NCBI RefSeq assembly: GCF_001514115.1
Contig: NZ_KQ948454.1
Coordinates: 1-64,000, forward strand
DNA from: Streptomyces olivochromogenes
GTDB lineage: Bacteria > Actinomycetota > Actinomycetes > Streptomycetales > Streptomycetaceae
Length of the DNA: 64,000 bases
Direction of reading: 5' to 3'
Below, piece after piece: positions 36,151-43,836 of this stretch; the first letter of the stretch is position 1; each line of letters begins with the position of its first letter. The notes under the pieces are model-generated. The model had not been told where the DNA came from, made no database searches, and saw nothing but the letters and a program-made list of their open reading frames with translations. Position numbers and translations under genes: made by a program.

Positions 36151-37206
36151 TCAGGAGGTCTTGACCGTGATCGAGCCGTCCTTGATGCCCGCCTCGGCCT
36201 TCTTCAGCGCGGCCTGCAGGTCGGCGTTGTTCTTGAACACCGGGTTCGAGTCGGCGAGGCTGACACCGCCGGTGGCGAGGCTGGCGCGGACGACGCCGGT
36301 CTCGGGCTTGCCGTCGTGGACCGACTTCGCGAGGTTGTACACGGCCCCGGCGACGTCCTTCATGGCCGAGGTCAGGATGGCGTCCTTGTACTTCGCCAGC
36401 GCGTCCTGCTTGTACTGGTCGGAGTCCACGCCGATCGCCCAGACCTTGTCCTTGGACGCGGTCTGGATGACGCCCTGACCGGACAGACCCGCGGCGGCGT
36501 AGACGACGTCGGCGCCGGCGTCGATCTGACCCTGCGCGGCGCTCGCGCCCTTGTCCGGGCTGGAGAAACCACCCTCGGCGGCGGTCTCGGTCAGGTACTG
36601 CGACTTGACCTTGACGCCCTTCTTGGTGTCCTCGACGCCCTGCTTGAAGCCCGCCTCGAACTTGTGGATCAGCGGGACGTCCACGCCGCCGATGAAGCCG
36701 ACGGTGTTCGACTTGGTGGCCTTGGCGGCGGCGACACCGGCGAGGTAGGAGGCCTGCTCCTCGTGGAAGACCAGGTCGGCGATGTTGGCCGCCTTGTCCT
36801 GCTCGTCGTCGATGATGCCGAAGGTGGTCTTCGGGTACTTCGCCGCGACCTCCTTGACGGCCGGCGCGTAGGCGAAGCCGACGCCGATCACCGGGTTGAA
36901 GCCCTGCTTGGCGAGCTGCTCGAGGCGCTGCGTCTTGTCGGCGTCCGACTCACCGTCGGTCGGCTCGACGGCCTGCGAGGTGTAGCCGAACTCCTTGTCG
37001 GCCTTCGTCATGCCCACGGTGGCGGCATCATTGAAGGACTGGTCGCCCTTGCCGCCCACGTCGTACGCGAGGGCGAGACCCTTGGTCTTGCCGCCGCTGG
37101 AGCTGGAGCTGGTGGCGTCGCTGGACGTTCCGCCACAGGCGGAGAGAGCAACGGCGAGGGTAGCGGTCGCAACGCCCGCAACTGTGATTCGGGACACCCG
37201 GCGCAT
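36151..37206 (-). CDS. BMP-family nucleoside-binding lipoprotein 1
   Basis: 351 residues from ATG 37206, with AAAGGAG at about 37216-37222. Signal peptide MRRVSRITVAGVATATLAVAL followed by lipobox LSAC, then a Ser-rich linker. The BMP/PnrA-like fold is shown by LALAYDVGGKGDQSFNDAA, NPVIGVGFAYAPAVKEVAAKYP, FGIIDDEQ, EEQASYLAGVAAAKATKS, VGFIGGVDVPLIHKFEAGF and WAIGVDSDQY. PnrA-type proteins bind purine nucleosides. It is the first of two closely similar copies and has a near-consensus operator at its promoter, so it can be expressed apart from the ABC operon. Confidence 0.93.
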   Translation of the reverse strand: MRRVSRITVAGVATATLAVALSACGGTSSDATSSSSSGGKTKGLALAYDVGGKGDQSFNDAATVGMTKADKEFGYTSQAVEPTDGESDADKTQRLEQLAKQGFNPVIGVGFAYAPAVKEVAAKYPKTTFGIIDDEQDKAANIADLVFHEEQASYLAGVAAAKATKSNTVGFIGGVDVPLIHKFEAGFKQGVEDTKKGVKVKSQYLTETAAEGGFSSPDKGASAAQGQIDAGADVVYAAAGLSGQGVIQTASKDKVWAIGVDSDQYKQDALAKYKDAILTSAMKDVAGAVYNLAKSVHDGKPETGVVRASLATGGVSLADSNPVFKNNADLQAALKKAEAGIKDGSITVKTS

Positions 37207-37257
37207 GGAACTTGACTCCTTTGTGCAAGCGCCCATACCAGGCGCTGGTTCCGCCGC

Positions 37258-37273
37258 AGCGTAACGCGCGTAG
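37258..37273 (-). promoter_or_regulatory. bmp gene 1 promoter with near-consensus operator
   Basis: On the minus strand CTACGCGCGTTA (10 of 12 to the consensus; 37273-37262) overlaps a -10-like TACGCT (37263-37258). Same design as at bmp gene 2. A repressor bound here would cover the -10. Confidence 0.62.
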
Positions 37274-37436
37274 ACCAGACGGAAAACCCCTTCTGTCCGG
37301 TCCGTTACCGAGCTGTGGCCGCAGATGCCGCCCAGATTACGGAACGCGGCGGGGCGCTTGCGGGAGGCAAAGATTGGGGGCCGTCGAGGGTGCGGGGTGT
37401 CTTCCAGGTCCTGTCGTCAAACTCCCGTGGTCGGCC

Positions 37437-37516
37437 GGGGGGCGGCCGTGCGGGGTCGGGTGCGTGCCCTCGCCCCGGGGGGCGGCCCTGCGGGGTCGGG
37501 TGCGTGCCCTCGCCCC
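37437..37516 (+). repeat. Tandem 40-bp repeat
   Basis: Two adjacent 40-bp units (37437-37476 and 37477-37516) differ at one base (37449/37489). Each starts GGGGGGCGGCC and contains GGGGTCGGGTGCGTGCCCTC. A shorter third copy, GGGGTCGGGTGCGGGCTCTC, follows at about 37530. It is in the 970-base stretch between the two BMP genes (37207-38177), which otherwise holds a kinase remnant and two hairpins. Confidence 0.88.
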
Positions 37517-37662
37517 AGAGGGTGACTTCGGGGTCGGGTGCGGGCTCTCGGCGCGCGACGACCGAACTGCCCTACGTTCCGGGCCTGCCGGCGCCGTCAC
37601 CCGACGGCGACGACGATAGCCATGACGACCGGGCCGAGCGGTACGGCGAAGGAGACCTCTCC

Positions 37663-37893
37663 GGGCTCACACCGCAGCCGAGTCTGAGTCGACGGAGCAC
37701 CCTCGTCGACCGGATCGCCTTCGTCGGCCTCCCGGTCGAGGTGCGGATCTCCGGTGAACCGCGCCCTCTGCCGCCCGGCGTCGATGTCACCGCCTGCCGG
37801 ATCGTCCAAGAGGTGCCGGCCAACGCGCTCGAGTACAGCGACGACGGCAAGGCGTCCGTGACGGTGCGCCGTGCCGGCCGCAGTCTGCGGGTC
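37663..37893 (+). pseudogene. Remnant of a NarL-type sensor histidine kinase
   Basis: About 77 residues resemble the end of the linker and the start of the ATP-binding domain of two-component kinases with HisKA_3: LTPQPSLSR, GLPVEVRISGEPRPLPPGVD, and the N-box-like RIVQEVPANALEYS (usual form RIVQEALTNALKHS). The rest of the kinase (sensor helices, H-box, G-boxes) is absent, N-box residues are altered, and there is no start or ribosome binding site. It is therefore a decayed fragment. A hairpin at 37933 lies 39 bases after it and may be its old terminator. Confidence 0.7.
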
Positions 37894-37932
37894 GGCGAGC
37901 CGCCAGGGCGGTACGCCGGTGATAAACGAACG

Positions 37933-37961
37933 CCCCGGCGGCACACAGCGTGCCGCCGGGG
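37933..37961 (+). terminator. Hairpin after the kinase remnant
   Basis: CCCCGGCGGCAC and GTGCCGCCGGGG form a perfect 12-bp stem with an ACAGC loop. Confidence 0.75.
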
Positions 37962-38103
37962 GCAGAACCGGACAGGATCCCGCCGGGTGCCCTCGGCGAC
38001 CTGACCCGGGCAGGCCTCCCGCAGAGGAGTCGTGGGCCCGACCCTCAAAGCCCGCCAGGACCGCGGGACCGGGACCGTGGCACGTCGCGCACCGGCGACA
38101 TCA

Positions 38104-38151
38104 CGCCGTCGCCCCCGGCGTACCCGTGAGGGTGCGTCGGGGGCGACGGCG
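38104..38151 (-). terminator. Terminator of BMP gene 2
   Basis: A 22-bp stem (38104-38125 with 38130-38151) around GTGA, with two wobble or mismatch positions; the core is CGCCGTCGCCCCC/GGGGGCGACGGCG. It begins 27 bases after the BMP gene 2 stop on the minus strand. Confidence 0.82.
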
Positions 38152-38177
38152 CGGTTGTTCCGGCTTGGCCTGCGGAG

Positions 38178-39275
38178 TTACTTCGTGTTGACGGTGACCT
38201 TGCCGTCGACGATGTCCTGCTTGGCCTTCTCGACCGCCGCGACGGCGTCCGTCATGGCCTTGTACTTCGGGTTGGTGTCCGCGAAGCCGACACCGCCGGA
38301 CTTCAGGTCGCCGCGCACGACGCCCGAGAGGGGCTTGCCGTCCACGACCGACTTCACCAGGTCGTAGACCGCGCCGCCGACGTTCTTCAGCGCCGAGCCA
38401 AGGATGTAGTCCTTGTACTTGGCGAGGGCCGACTGCGAGTACTGGTCGGAGTCGACGCCGATGGCCCACACCTTCTTGGCGGCGGCCTCGGAGATCACGC
38501 CCTGACCGGACAGACCGGCGGCGTGGTAAAGCACGTCGGCGCCCTTCTCGATCTGGCCGGCCGCCGCGTCCTTGCCCTTGTCGGGGCTGGAGAAGCCGCC
38601 CTCGGCGGGGGTCTGCGTCAGGTACTGCGACTCGATCTTGATCTTCGGGTTGACCGACTTGGCGCCCTGGTCGAAGCCCGCCTCGAACTTGTGGATGAGG
38701 GGGATGTCCACGCCGCCGATGAAGCCGATGTGGTTCTTCTTGGTCGCCTTGGCCGCGGCCACGCCCGCGAGGTAGGAGGACTGCTCCTCGGAGAAGACCA
38801 TGTCGGCGACGTTGGCCGCCTTGTCCTGCTCGTCGTCGATGATGCCGAAGGTGGTCTTCGGGTACTTCGCGGCGACCTCCTTGATGGCCGGCGCGTAGGC
38901 GAAGCCGACGCCGATCACCGGGTTGTAGCCGGACTTGGCGAGCTGCTCCAGGCGCTGCACCTTGTCGGCGTCCGACTCGCCGTCGGTCGGCTCGAGGTCC
39001 CGGCCGGTGATCTTGAACTCGGTCTCGGCCTTCTGGAACCCGGCGTACGCGGCGTCGTTGAAGGACTGGTCGCCCTTGCCGCCGATGTCGTACGCGAGAC
39101 CGATGCCCTTCCCGGTGTAGCCCGACGAACTCTTGCTCGAGTCACCACTCGAGTCGCTGCTCGAGTCGGTGCTCGAGTCGGTGCTCGACTTGCCACAACC
39201 GACCGCCGCGAGGGCGATGACCGAGACAGCCACCGCTGCTTGGGAGAACCTGGTCCTCCGAGACATCAGACGCAC
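38178..39275 (-). CDS. BMP-family nucleoside-binding lipoprotein 2
   Basis: About 365 residues from GTG 39275, which has AAGGG 8 bases upstream; GTG 39284 and ATG 39266 are alternatives. Signal peptide and lipobox AAVGC, then a Ser/Asp-rich linker made of TDSS/DSS repeats (about residues 33-50). The mature protein follows BMP gene 1 almost block for block: GLAYDIGGKGDQSFNDAA, LEPTDGESDADK, NPVIGVGFAYAPAIKEVAAKYP, IGFIGGVDIPLIHKFEAGF, WAIGVDSDQY. It is a tandem paralogue, separated by 970 bases of decayed and repetitive DNA. It has its own operator and terminator. Confidence 0.93.
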   Translation of the reverse strand: MRLMSRRTRFSQAAVAVSVIALAAVGCGKSSTDSSTDSSSDSSGDSSKSSSGYTGKGIGLAYDIGGKGDQSFNDAAYAGFQKAETEFKITGRDLEPTDGESDADKVQRLEQLAKSGYNPVIGVGFAYAPAIKEVAAKYPKTTFGIIDDEQDKAANVADMVFSEEQSSYLAGVAAAKATKKNHIGFIGGVDIPLIHKFEAGFDQGAKSVNPKIKIESQYLTQTPAEGGFSSPDKGKDAAAGQIEKGADVLYHAAGLSGQGVISEAAAKKVWAIGVDSDQYSQSALAKYKDYILGSALKNVGGAVYDLVKSVVDGKPLSGVVRGDLKSGGVGFADTNPKYKAMTDAVAAVEKAKQDIVDGKVTVNTK

Positions 39276-39350
39276 AGCAAGCACCCTTCATCCCCACGGC
39301 CGTCGCCGGTCCGCTTCCCCAACACGCCGCCGACGCAGCGATTTCGGCGC

Positions 39351-39366
39351 ACAGTAACGCGCGTAG
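39351..39366 (-). promoter_or_regulatory. bmp gene 2 promoter with near-consensus operator
   Basis: On the minus strand CTACGCGCGTTA (39366-39355) runs into TACTGT (39356-39351), a -10-like box in the same register as at bmp gene 1. Confidence 0.62.
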
Positions 39367-39547
39367 AAGGGGAGGGGAACGGGGTTTCTCCGGGCCGTTA
39401 TCGAACCGTGCCGCCACCGGGTTACGTTTGCGCGCCACCCGTTACGGCGGGGTGACGCAAGCGGACGAAGGGGTGCCGATCGGGGCACCGGGCGGACCGG
39501 CGGCCCGGGTACCCCTACGTCACTTGTGCGCCACCTCTGAGGGTGGG

Positions 39548-40834
39548 CTAGCGGATCGCGTCCAGCAGGGCCGCCGCGGTGAAGAGCTCGACTCCGACCG
39601 TGATGGCCGACTCGTCGGCGTCGAAGTCGCCGCGATGCAGGTCACGGGTGGTGCGCTCGCCCGGCGTACGGACGCCGAGGCGCGCCATGGCGCCGGGCAC
39701 GTGCTCCAGGTACCAGGAGAAGTCCTCGCCGCCGAGGCTCTGCTCGGTGTCCTCGACGGAGTGCGAGCCGCGCCGCGAGGTCATGGCGTCATGGAGGAGT
39801 TCCGTGACCGCCGGGTCGTTGACGACCGGCGGGACGCCCCGGATGTAGTTGATCTCGGACTTGGCGCGGTACAGGTTCGCGATCTCGTCGATGGCCGCGT
39901 GCACCAGGTCGGGCGCCTGTCGCCAGGCCTCGAGGTCGAGGCAGCGTACGGTCCCGGAGAGCTCGGCGTGCTGCGGGATGACGTTGCAGGCGTGCCCGGA
40001 CTCGACCCGTCCCCAGGTCACCGCGAGCCCGCTGCGGGCGTCCACGCGCCGGGCGACGAGGGACGGCACGTCGGTGACGACGCGCGCGGCGGCGGTGACG
40101 AGGTCGGTGGTGAGGTGGGGGCGCGCGGTGTGGCCGCCGGCGCCGTCGAGTGAGACTTCCAGCCGGTCGCAGGCGGAGGTGATGGGACCGTGGCGCAGTC
40201 CGATCCGTCCGGCGTCGACCTTCGGGTCGCAGTGCACGCCGATGATCCGCCCCACGCCGTCCAGCACTCCGGACTCGATGGCGTCGGGGGCGCCCCCGGG
40301 CAGGACCTCTTCGGCGGGCTGGAAGATCAGCCGTACGGGATGCGGCAGGAGCCCCTGGCGATGCAGCTCGGCGAGGACGAGCCCGGCGCCGAGGACGACG
40401 GTCGTGTGCACGTCGTGGCCGCAGGCGTGGGCGCGGTCGGGCACGGTCGAGCGGTACGCGCAGTCACTCTTCGTGTCCGGGATGGGCAGCGCGTCGATGT
40501 CGGCGCGCAGGGCGAGCATGCCGCGTCCGCCGTCGACCGCGCGATCCCGTACGCGGGCGCGCGCCCCGTCCCCTTCACCCTCCCCTGCGCCTTCACCGGC
40601 GTCGATCCCGATGTCACAGATGAGCCCGGTCCCGATGTCGAGCACGCGGGGCTTGAGGCCCGCCTGCTCCAGGCGTGCCTTGAGCGCCGCGGTGGTGCGG
40701 AACTCCTGGTTGCCGAGCTCCGGGTGCATGTGCATGTCGCGTCGGAAGGCGATCAGCTCGGCACGCAGGGCGTCGGGCAGGGTGCCGGGGAGCGCTGCTC
40801 CCCCGGGGACATCGGCCTCGTACTCTCGGGACAT
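39548..40834 (-). CDS. M20-family amidohydrolase
   Basis: 428 residues from ATG 40834 (MSREYEADVP); GTG 40846 is the alternative. It matches the IAA-amino acid hydrolase/hippurate hydrolase branch: FRRDMHMHPELGNQEF, LRADIDALPI, the metal site HACGHDVHTT, FQPAEEVLPGGA with the catalytic Glu, and HTARPH in the dimerisation domain. Such enzymes remove N-acyl groups or cleave amides. An acidic Gly/Glu insertion near residues 80-100 is unusual. It sits at the edge of the nucleoside cluster with no operator copy nearby. Confidence 0.9.
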   Translation of the reverse strand: MSREYEADVPGGAALPGTLPDALRAELIAFRRDMHMHPELGNQEFRTTAALKARLEQAGLKPRVLDIGTGLICDIGIDAGEGAGEGEGDGARARVRDRAVDGGRGMLALRADIDALPIPDTKSDCAYRSTVPDRAHACGHDVHTTVVLGAGLVLAELHRQGLLPHPVRLIFQPAEEVLPGGAPDAIESGVLDGVGRIIGVHCDPKVDAGRIGLRHGPITSACDRLEVSLDGAGGHTARPHLTTDLVTAAARVVTDVPSLVARRVDARSGLAVTWGRVESGHACNVIPQHAELSGTVRCLDLEAWRQAPDLVHAAIDEIANLYRAKSEINYIRGVPPVVNDPAVTELLHDAMTSRRGSHSVEDTEQSLGGEDFSWYLEHVPGAMARLGVRTPGERTTRDLHRGDFDADESAITVGVELFTAAALLDAIR

Positions 40835-41370
40835 CAATTGGTTCACCCTTTGAAGGGTAGGGCGGCGGGGCGGCCAACTGACCCACGATCAACAAAACTT
40901 CAGCCCGTTAGGGGAAGAAACTTGGCCACGCGCCGCATAGGTTTCCGGTGGGATGGGTAAGCTCGCCCGTCTTTCCGGACGATGGGATCGTGAGCCAGAC
41001 GGTATGCGCGCCGTGCCCGGACCGCATCCGGGCCGAAGGCCGACTGTCGCGTCCGGGACGATGGCCGACTGCCATGTCCGCCACGATGGCCGACTGCGGT
41101 GACGGCCCGTGACCACAGGGTGACGCGGGCCCTTGATGCGGGCCGCCGCCCCTCTCTCGATCCAGTCCGCCGGGGCTGCCGGCGAACTCCCATAGGGGAA
41201 CGCTCGGGGTGACCGAGCCCATTCCCGTCCCCTACGGTCCCACAGACCCGACCAAGATCATGCGCACGGATGCCTGAACACCACTCCCTGTCGACCCGGG
41301 CGCGAGGGGCCGCCGGGGTCCGCGCCGGAGGGCGTGGGGACGACTGGGGGCTCCTGATCAGTCGCCGGCG
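40835..41370. other. Intergenic stretch without a recognisable gene
   Basis: No coding frame here has family-like sequence or a good start. It holds a 25-bp triple repeat (41034-41108). A possible 22-codon reading frame (GTG 41211 to TGA 41276, MTEPIPVPYG...) is too short to judge. Confidence 0.5.
41034..41108 (+). repeat. 25-bp tandem repeat, three copies
   Basis: Units at 41034, 41059 and 41084, each CGAtGGCCGACTG followed by 12 less conserved bases; copies 1 and 2 are closest. No gene in the vicinity. Confidence 0.75.
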
Positions 41371-41571
41371 TCAGACGGCCGTAGTGCCGGCCATGAGGAT
41401 CTTGCTCCGCCGCAGGTTGGTGTTGCCGAGCTTGCTGCTGGCGGCGGGTTCGGGGTTCCCGGCCGGCGCGTTGATCGCGTCGACCAGGGGTTTCACCGCG
41501 TCGCCGTCGCGAGCGCGGAGTCGTTCGAGGCCTTCGGCGGCCGCTCGCTCCCAGATGATCGTGTGGCTCAA
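41371..41571 (-). pseudogene. RelE/ParE-like toxin, C-terminally truncated
   Basis: 66 residues from TTG 41571. The N-terminal part (SHTIIWERAAAEGLERLRARD, then SSKLGNTNLRR) looks like RelE-family toxins, which continue with a strand pair Y-R-V-x-Y-x-I carrying the catalytic residues. Here the sequence after NLRR is unrelated (SKILMAGTTAV) and the catalytic end is missing. Its start overlaps the stop of the antitoxin-like fragment upstream (TTGA), the usual type II arrangement. Confidence 0.6.
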
Positions 41572-41729
41572 GAGGCTTCCGCTCCGGCGACGAGGGCGTC
41601 GATCTCGGCCTGGGTGGACGTCGGGCCGCCGGCGGTCTGCGCATAGAAGGACACGGTCGCGTCGGCGAAGTCGATGGCCTCCCCGCGCGCCTCTTCGTTC
41701 GGAGCCGAGTCGGCGAGCGCCTGGGTCCA
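41568..41729 (-). pseudogene. Antitoxin-like fragment
   Basis: About 53 residues, ending IDALVAGAEAS just before the RelE-like start, including FADATVSFYAQTAGGPTS. The C-terminal end of an antitoxin is the reasonable reading because of the overlap with the toxin fragment, but there is no start codon or DNA-binding half; upstream it runs directly into the ATP-binding-protein fragment in another frame. A deletion junction near 41730 is implied. Confidence 0.45.
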
Positions 41730-41996
41730 CCACGGCGACGCGCGGTGCGTTGCCGGTCAGCGACGTTTCGACGCGGAACAGGCGGTCCCGTAAACACCCG
41801 TGGAGCAGGGCGTTCGTGCACAATTCGCTCGCCAGCAGGGCCGCGTCGCCTGCGACGTCGGGGTGACCCCAGTCGACGGCGAGTTGGGCGACGTGTCTGC
41901 GGGCGCGGGGGATGTTGCTCGGGTAGGGGGTGTAGTCCACGGAGTCGTAGCGGTCGTCGCCCTTGGGGAAGCGAGGGGGAGGGCGGAGTTGGTCAC
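41720..41996 (-). pseudogene. RsbW-type ATP-binding protein fragment (HATPase_c_2)
   Basis: GTG 41996 has AAGGAG 9 bases upstream and starts VTNSALPLASP, but the homologous sequence (SVDYTPYPSNIPRARRH, DAALLASELCTNALLHGC) is in a second frame, so there is a frameshift within the first 20 codons. It ends abruptly after RVAVVDP, where the G1/G2 ATP lid should follow. These short kinases are Streptomyces-typical and pair with XRE/DUF397 genes, as here on the opposite strand. Confidence 0.7.
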
Positions 41997-42019
41997 GGGG
42001 TGCGTCTCCTTGCGCCACA

Positions 42020-42097
42020 TTCGAGCGGATTGCCCGGAGCGGACTCGCTCTTCGCGATTCCACCGCCCTGATCGGACGTATCCGCAAGGAGTTCTGA
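42020..42097 (+). pseudogene. C-terminal remnant of an XRE/DUF5753 regulator
   Basis: 25 codons (FERIARSGLALRDSTALI, then GRIRKEF, stop) match the usual end of helix-turn-helix regulators with DUF5753 that precede DUF397 genes. The DNA-binding N-terminus and all the rest are missing; the opposite strand holds the ATP-binding fragment instead. Confidence 0.6.
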
Positions 42098-42100
42098 GCC

Positions 42101-42277
42101 GTGCCGCAGTTCGAGTTCGCCAAGTCCAGCCACAGCAGCGGCAACGGCGAGTGCGTCGAAGTCGCCCGCAACATACCCGGCACCGTCGCGGTCCGTGACT
42201 CAAAGGACGTGGACGGGCCCATCCTCCGGGTCGTCTCCTCGGCCTGGGCGGTGTTCGCGGTGCACATGGGCCGGTGA
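42101..42277 (+). CDS. DUF397 protein
   Basis: 58 residues from GTG 42101, AAGGAG 9 bases upstream (42086-42091). Typical DUF397: FAKSSHSSGNGECVEVA, then VAVRDSKD and the end SAWAVFAVHM. In Streptomyces this small protein partners an upstream XRE regulator (BldB-Abr-type systems such as WhiJ); here only the regulator's last 25 codons survive, so it is an orphan. Confidence 0.85.
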   Translation: MPQFEFAKSSHSSGNGECVEVARNIPGTVAVRDSKDVDGPILRVVSSAWAVFAVHMGR

Positions 42278-42287
42278 GCGAGCCGCG

Positions 42288-42785
42288 TCAGTCGTCGCCG
42301 ACCTGGATCAGCAGGGCGAAACGGTCGCCGTCGCTGCCGATGACGAACGTGTCGTACGAGCAGCTGGTGACAGTGTCCACGCTGAGGTCGTCCCTGTTGG
42401 ACCACCAGCGCGCGCCAGGACCGAGCAACCCCACCACACGTGCGGCGATCGATGTGGCCTCGGCACGGTCCATGAAGGCGAATTCGGGGAACATGAGGTT
42501 CGCCGAGGCGAGTTCACCCAAGAGTGCGGTGGCCTCTGCCAGAGACTTGGGGTACAGCGACAGTTCGATCTGCGGCGCAGACGCCGGTCCGTCCGTGCCG
42601 TAGGCGTACTGGTGCCAGTAGCCCTCGTACAACTCGGCGACAAGAGCCTGTACTTGCTCGGCGACGGCCTTCGTGAGACCGCCCGACCCGCCGGCGGGCC
42701 GAAGTGTGCCCGCGCTGACGTACACGCGCAGATCGTACGAGAGGCTCTTGAGCAGGACCGCCAACTCGTCCACGGGCGCGGTCAC
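42288..42785 (-). CDS. Unknown protein at the end of the immunity array
   Basis: 165 residues from GTG 42785, which overlaps the stop of the preceding gene (GTGA). I do not recognise a family. It is acidic, with alternating hydrophobic helices (AVLLKSLSYDLRVYVSAG, VQALVAELYEGYWHQYAYG) and ends FALLIQVGDD. Translational coupling with a CdiI-like gene and location in a toxin/immunity locus suggest an immunity protein; that is inference. Confidence 0.6.
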   Translation of the reverse strand: MTAPVDELAVLLKSLSYDLRVYVSAGTLRPAGGSGGLTKAVAEQVQALVAELYEGYWHQYAYGTDGPASAPQIELSLYPKSLAEATALLGELASANLMFPEFAFMDRAEATSIAARVVGLLGPGARWWSNRDDLSVDTVTSCSYDTFVIGSDGDRFALLIQVGDD

Positions 42786-43477
42786 TTCGCGTCTCCCTGC
42801 GGCGGGGGCCCGTACTGGGCCCGCGTCCCACTGAGCCGCTCGGCGACCAGCGCGAGCCAGCCGCTCGGTGCGTACGGGGCCGGGGGGTCCACCTCCATGC
42901 CCAGCTCGGCGACGGCGAGAGCGTAGTCGGACTCCTCCAGGCTGAGGGTGAGCAGCTCGTGAAGCTCCCCCACGAGGCGGGCCACGAGCTGCGGGGCGGT
43001 GGAGGACCGGTAGTCGTCGACGGCGGCGTCGTGGTCTTCGAACTCGTCCGGCATGTCCTGGGTGAACCAGCCGCCGAGGAACTGGGCGAGTTCGGGGAAG
43101 CGGGCGTGCCATTCCCAGTGGGTGGCGGGGGCGGCCGGGGGCGGGGCCTCGCCGGTCTCGACGCTGTGCTTGATGTGGTCGGCGAGGCAGGTCAGCCACT
43201 GCTCGATGTCCGACTCGGGTAGCCCGACGTCCGGGATCGCGTAGAACTCGCCGAGGCGCAGGCGGAGTCGGCCGGGCGGGTTGCGGGCGTACTCGCGCAG
43301 CTGGGCCTCTGCCGTGGCCAGTGTCCAGGGGCGGGTGTGCCAGGTGTGGCGGATGTAGGCGGTCAGGGCCTGGCTGGGCCTGTCCGGGGTGTCGTCGGCG
43401 GGCTGCCCGGCGTAGGCGCGGATCACCTGGTCCAGTTCGCCGTACCGGCGGTCGTGTTCGAGGGGGCTCAGGGGCAC
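42782..43477 (-). CDS. CdiI-like immunity protein candidate
   Basis: 231 residues. The C-terminal half has the pattern of contact-dependent inhibition immunity proteins of the CdiI_2 type: FPELAQFLGGWFTQDMPDEFED, a helix VARLVGELHELL, then a short LGMEVDPP turn and WLALVAERL. The N-terminal half (HDRRYGELDQVIRAYAG; AYIRHTWHTRPW) is a separate helical domain. It lies 32 bases downstream of the orphan RNase A-like tail, as an immunity gene would. Confidence 0.65.
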   Translation of the reverse strand: MPLSPLEHDRRYGELDQVIRAYAGQPADDTPDRPSQALTAYIRHTWHTRPWTLATAEAQLREYARNPPGRLRLRLGEFYAIPDVGLPESDIEQWLTCLADHIKHSVETGEAPPPAAPATHWEWHARFPELAQFLGGWFTQDMPDEFEDHDAAVDDYRSSTAPQLVARLVGELHELLTLSLEESDYALAVAELGMEVDPPAPYAPSGWLALVAERLSGTRAQYGPPPQGDAK

Positions 43478-43509
43478 GGTGATCAGCCTCTACTGGTCTC
43501 TACGGGGCT

Positions 43510-43809
43510 CTACAGATAGACGGGGAAGGTGGCCTGGACGACGAAGCCATGGGGGCGGGTCGCGTCACGCTTGAGCACCACGCGGGCCGCGCGCACGCCC
43601 ACGGGATCGCGGCCCGCCAGCATCATCGCCTGGATCAGCACCCGGCCGACCGGCTCGGTACGCGAGGGCCACGACGCCTCGATCGTCAGACGGGGGCGGG
43701 TGGACTGGGCGAGCCAGCGGTGGATGAGCTGCTCGTTGGCGGTGACGACCTGCTGGGTGGCCCATTGGGCGGTTTCGCGGTCGGGGTAGGTGGCGGAACG
43801 GGTACGCAT
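43510..43809 (-). CDS. Orphan RNase A-like (CdiA-CT type) toxin tail
   Basis: 99 residues from ATG 43809. It matches the second half of bacterial RNase A-like toxin domains: SATYPDRETAQWATQQVV, IHRWLAQS, VGRVLIQA, GVRAARVVLKRD and the FVVQATFP end. The first half with the conserved GHTxxxHVG histidine is absent, and no secretion or WXG part precedes it. So it is either an inactive remnant or a silent cassette left by displacement of an older toxin end. Its neighbour downstream is the CdiI-like gene. Confidence 0.65.
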   Translation of the reverse strand: MRTRSATYPDRETAQWATQQVVTANEQLIHRWLAQSTRPRLTIEASWPSRTEPVGRVLIQAMMLAGRDPVGVRAARVVLKRDATRPHGFVVQATFPVYL

Positions 43810-43836
43810 GGTGTGCGATTGTCCCTCGTCGTGAAT

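Noticed and set aside
37315..38004. Full-length gene over the kinase remnant
   Set aside because: Only residues about 117-193 of that frame look like a kinase; the rest is repeat and low-complexity sequence with no start or ribosome binding site.
41211..41276. 22-codon reading frame starting GTG 41211
   Set aside because: Too short, no homology that I can recognise, weak ribosome binding site.
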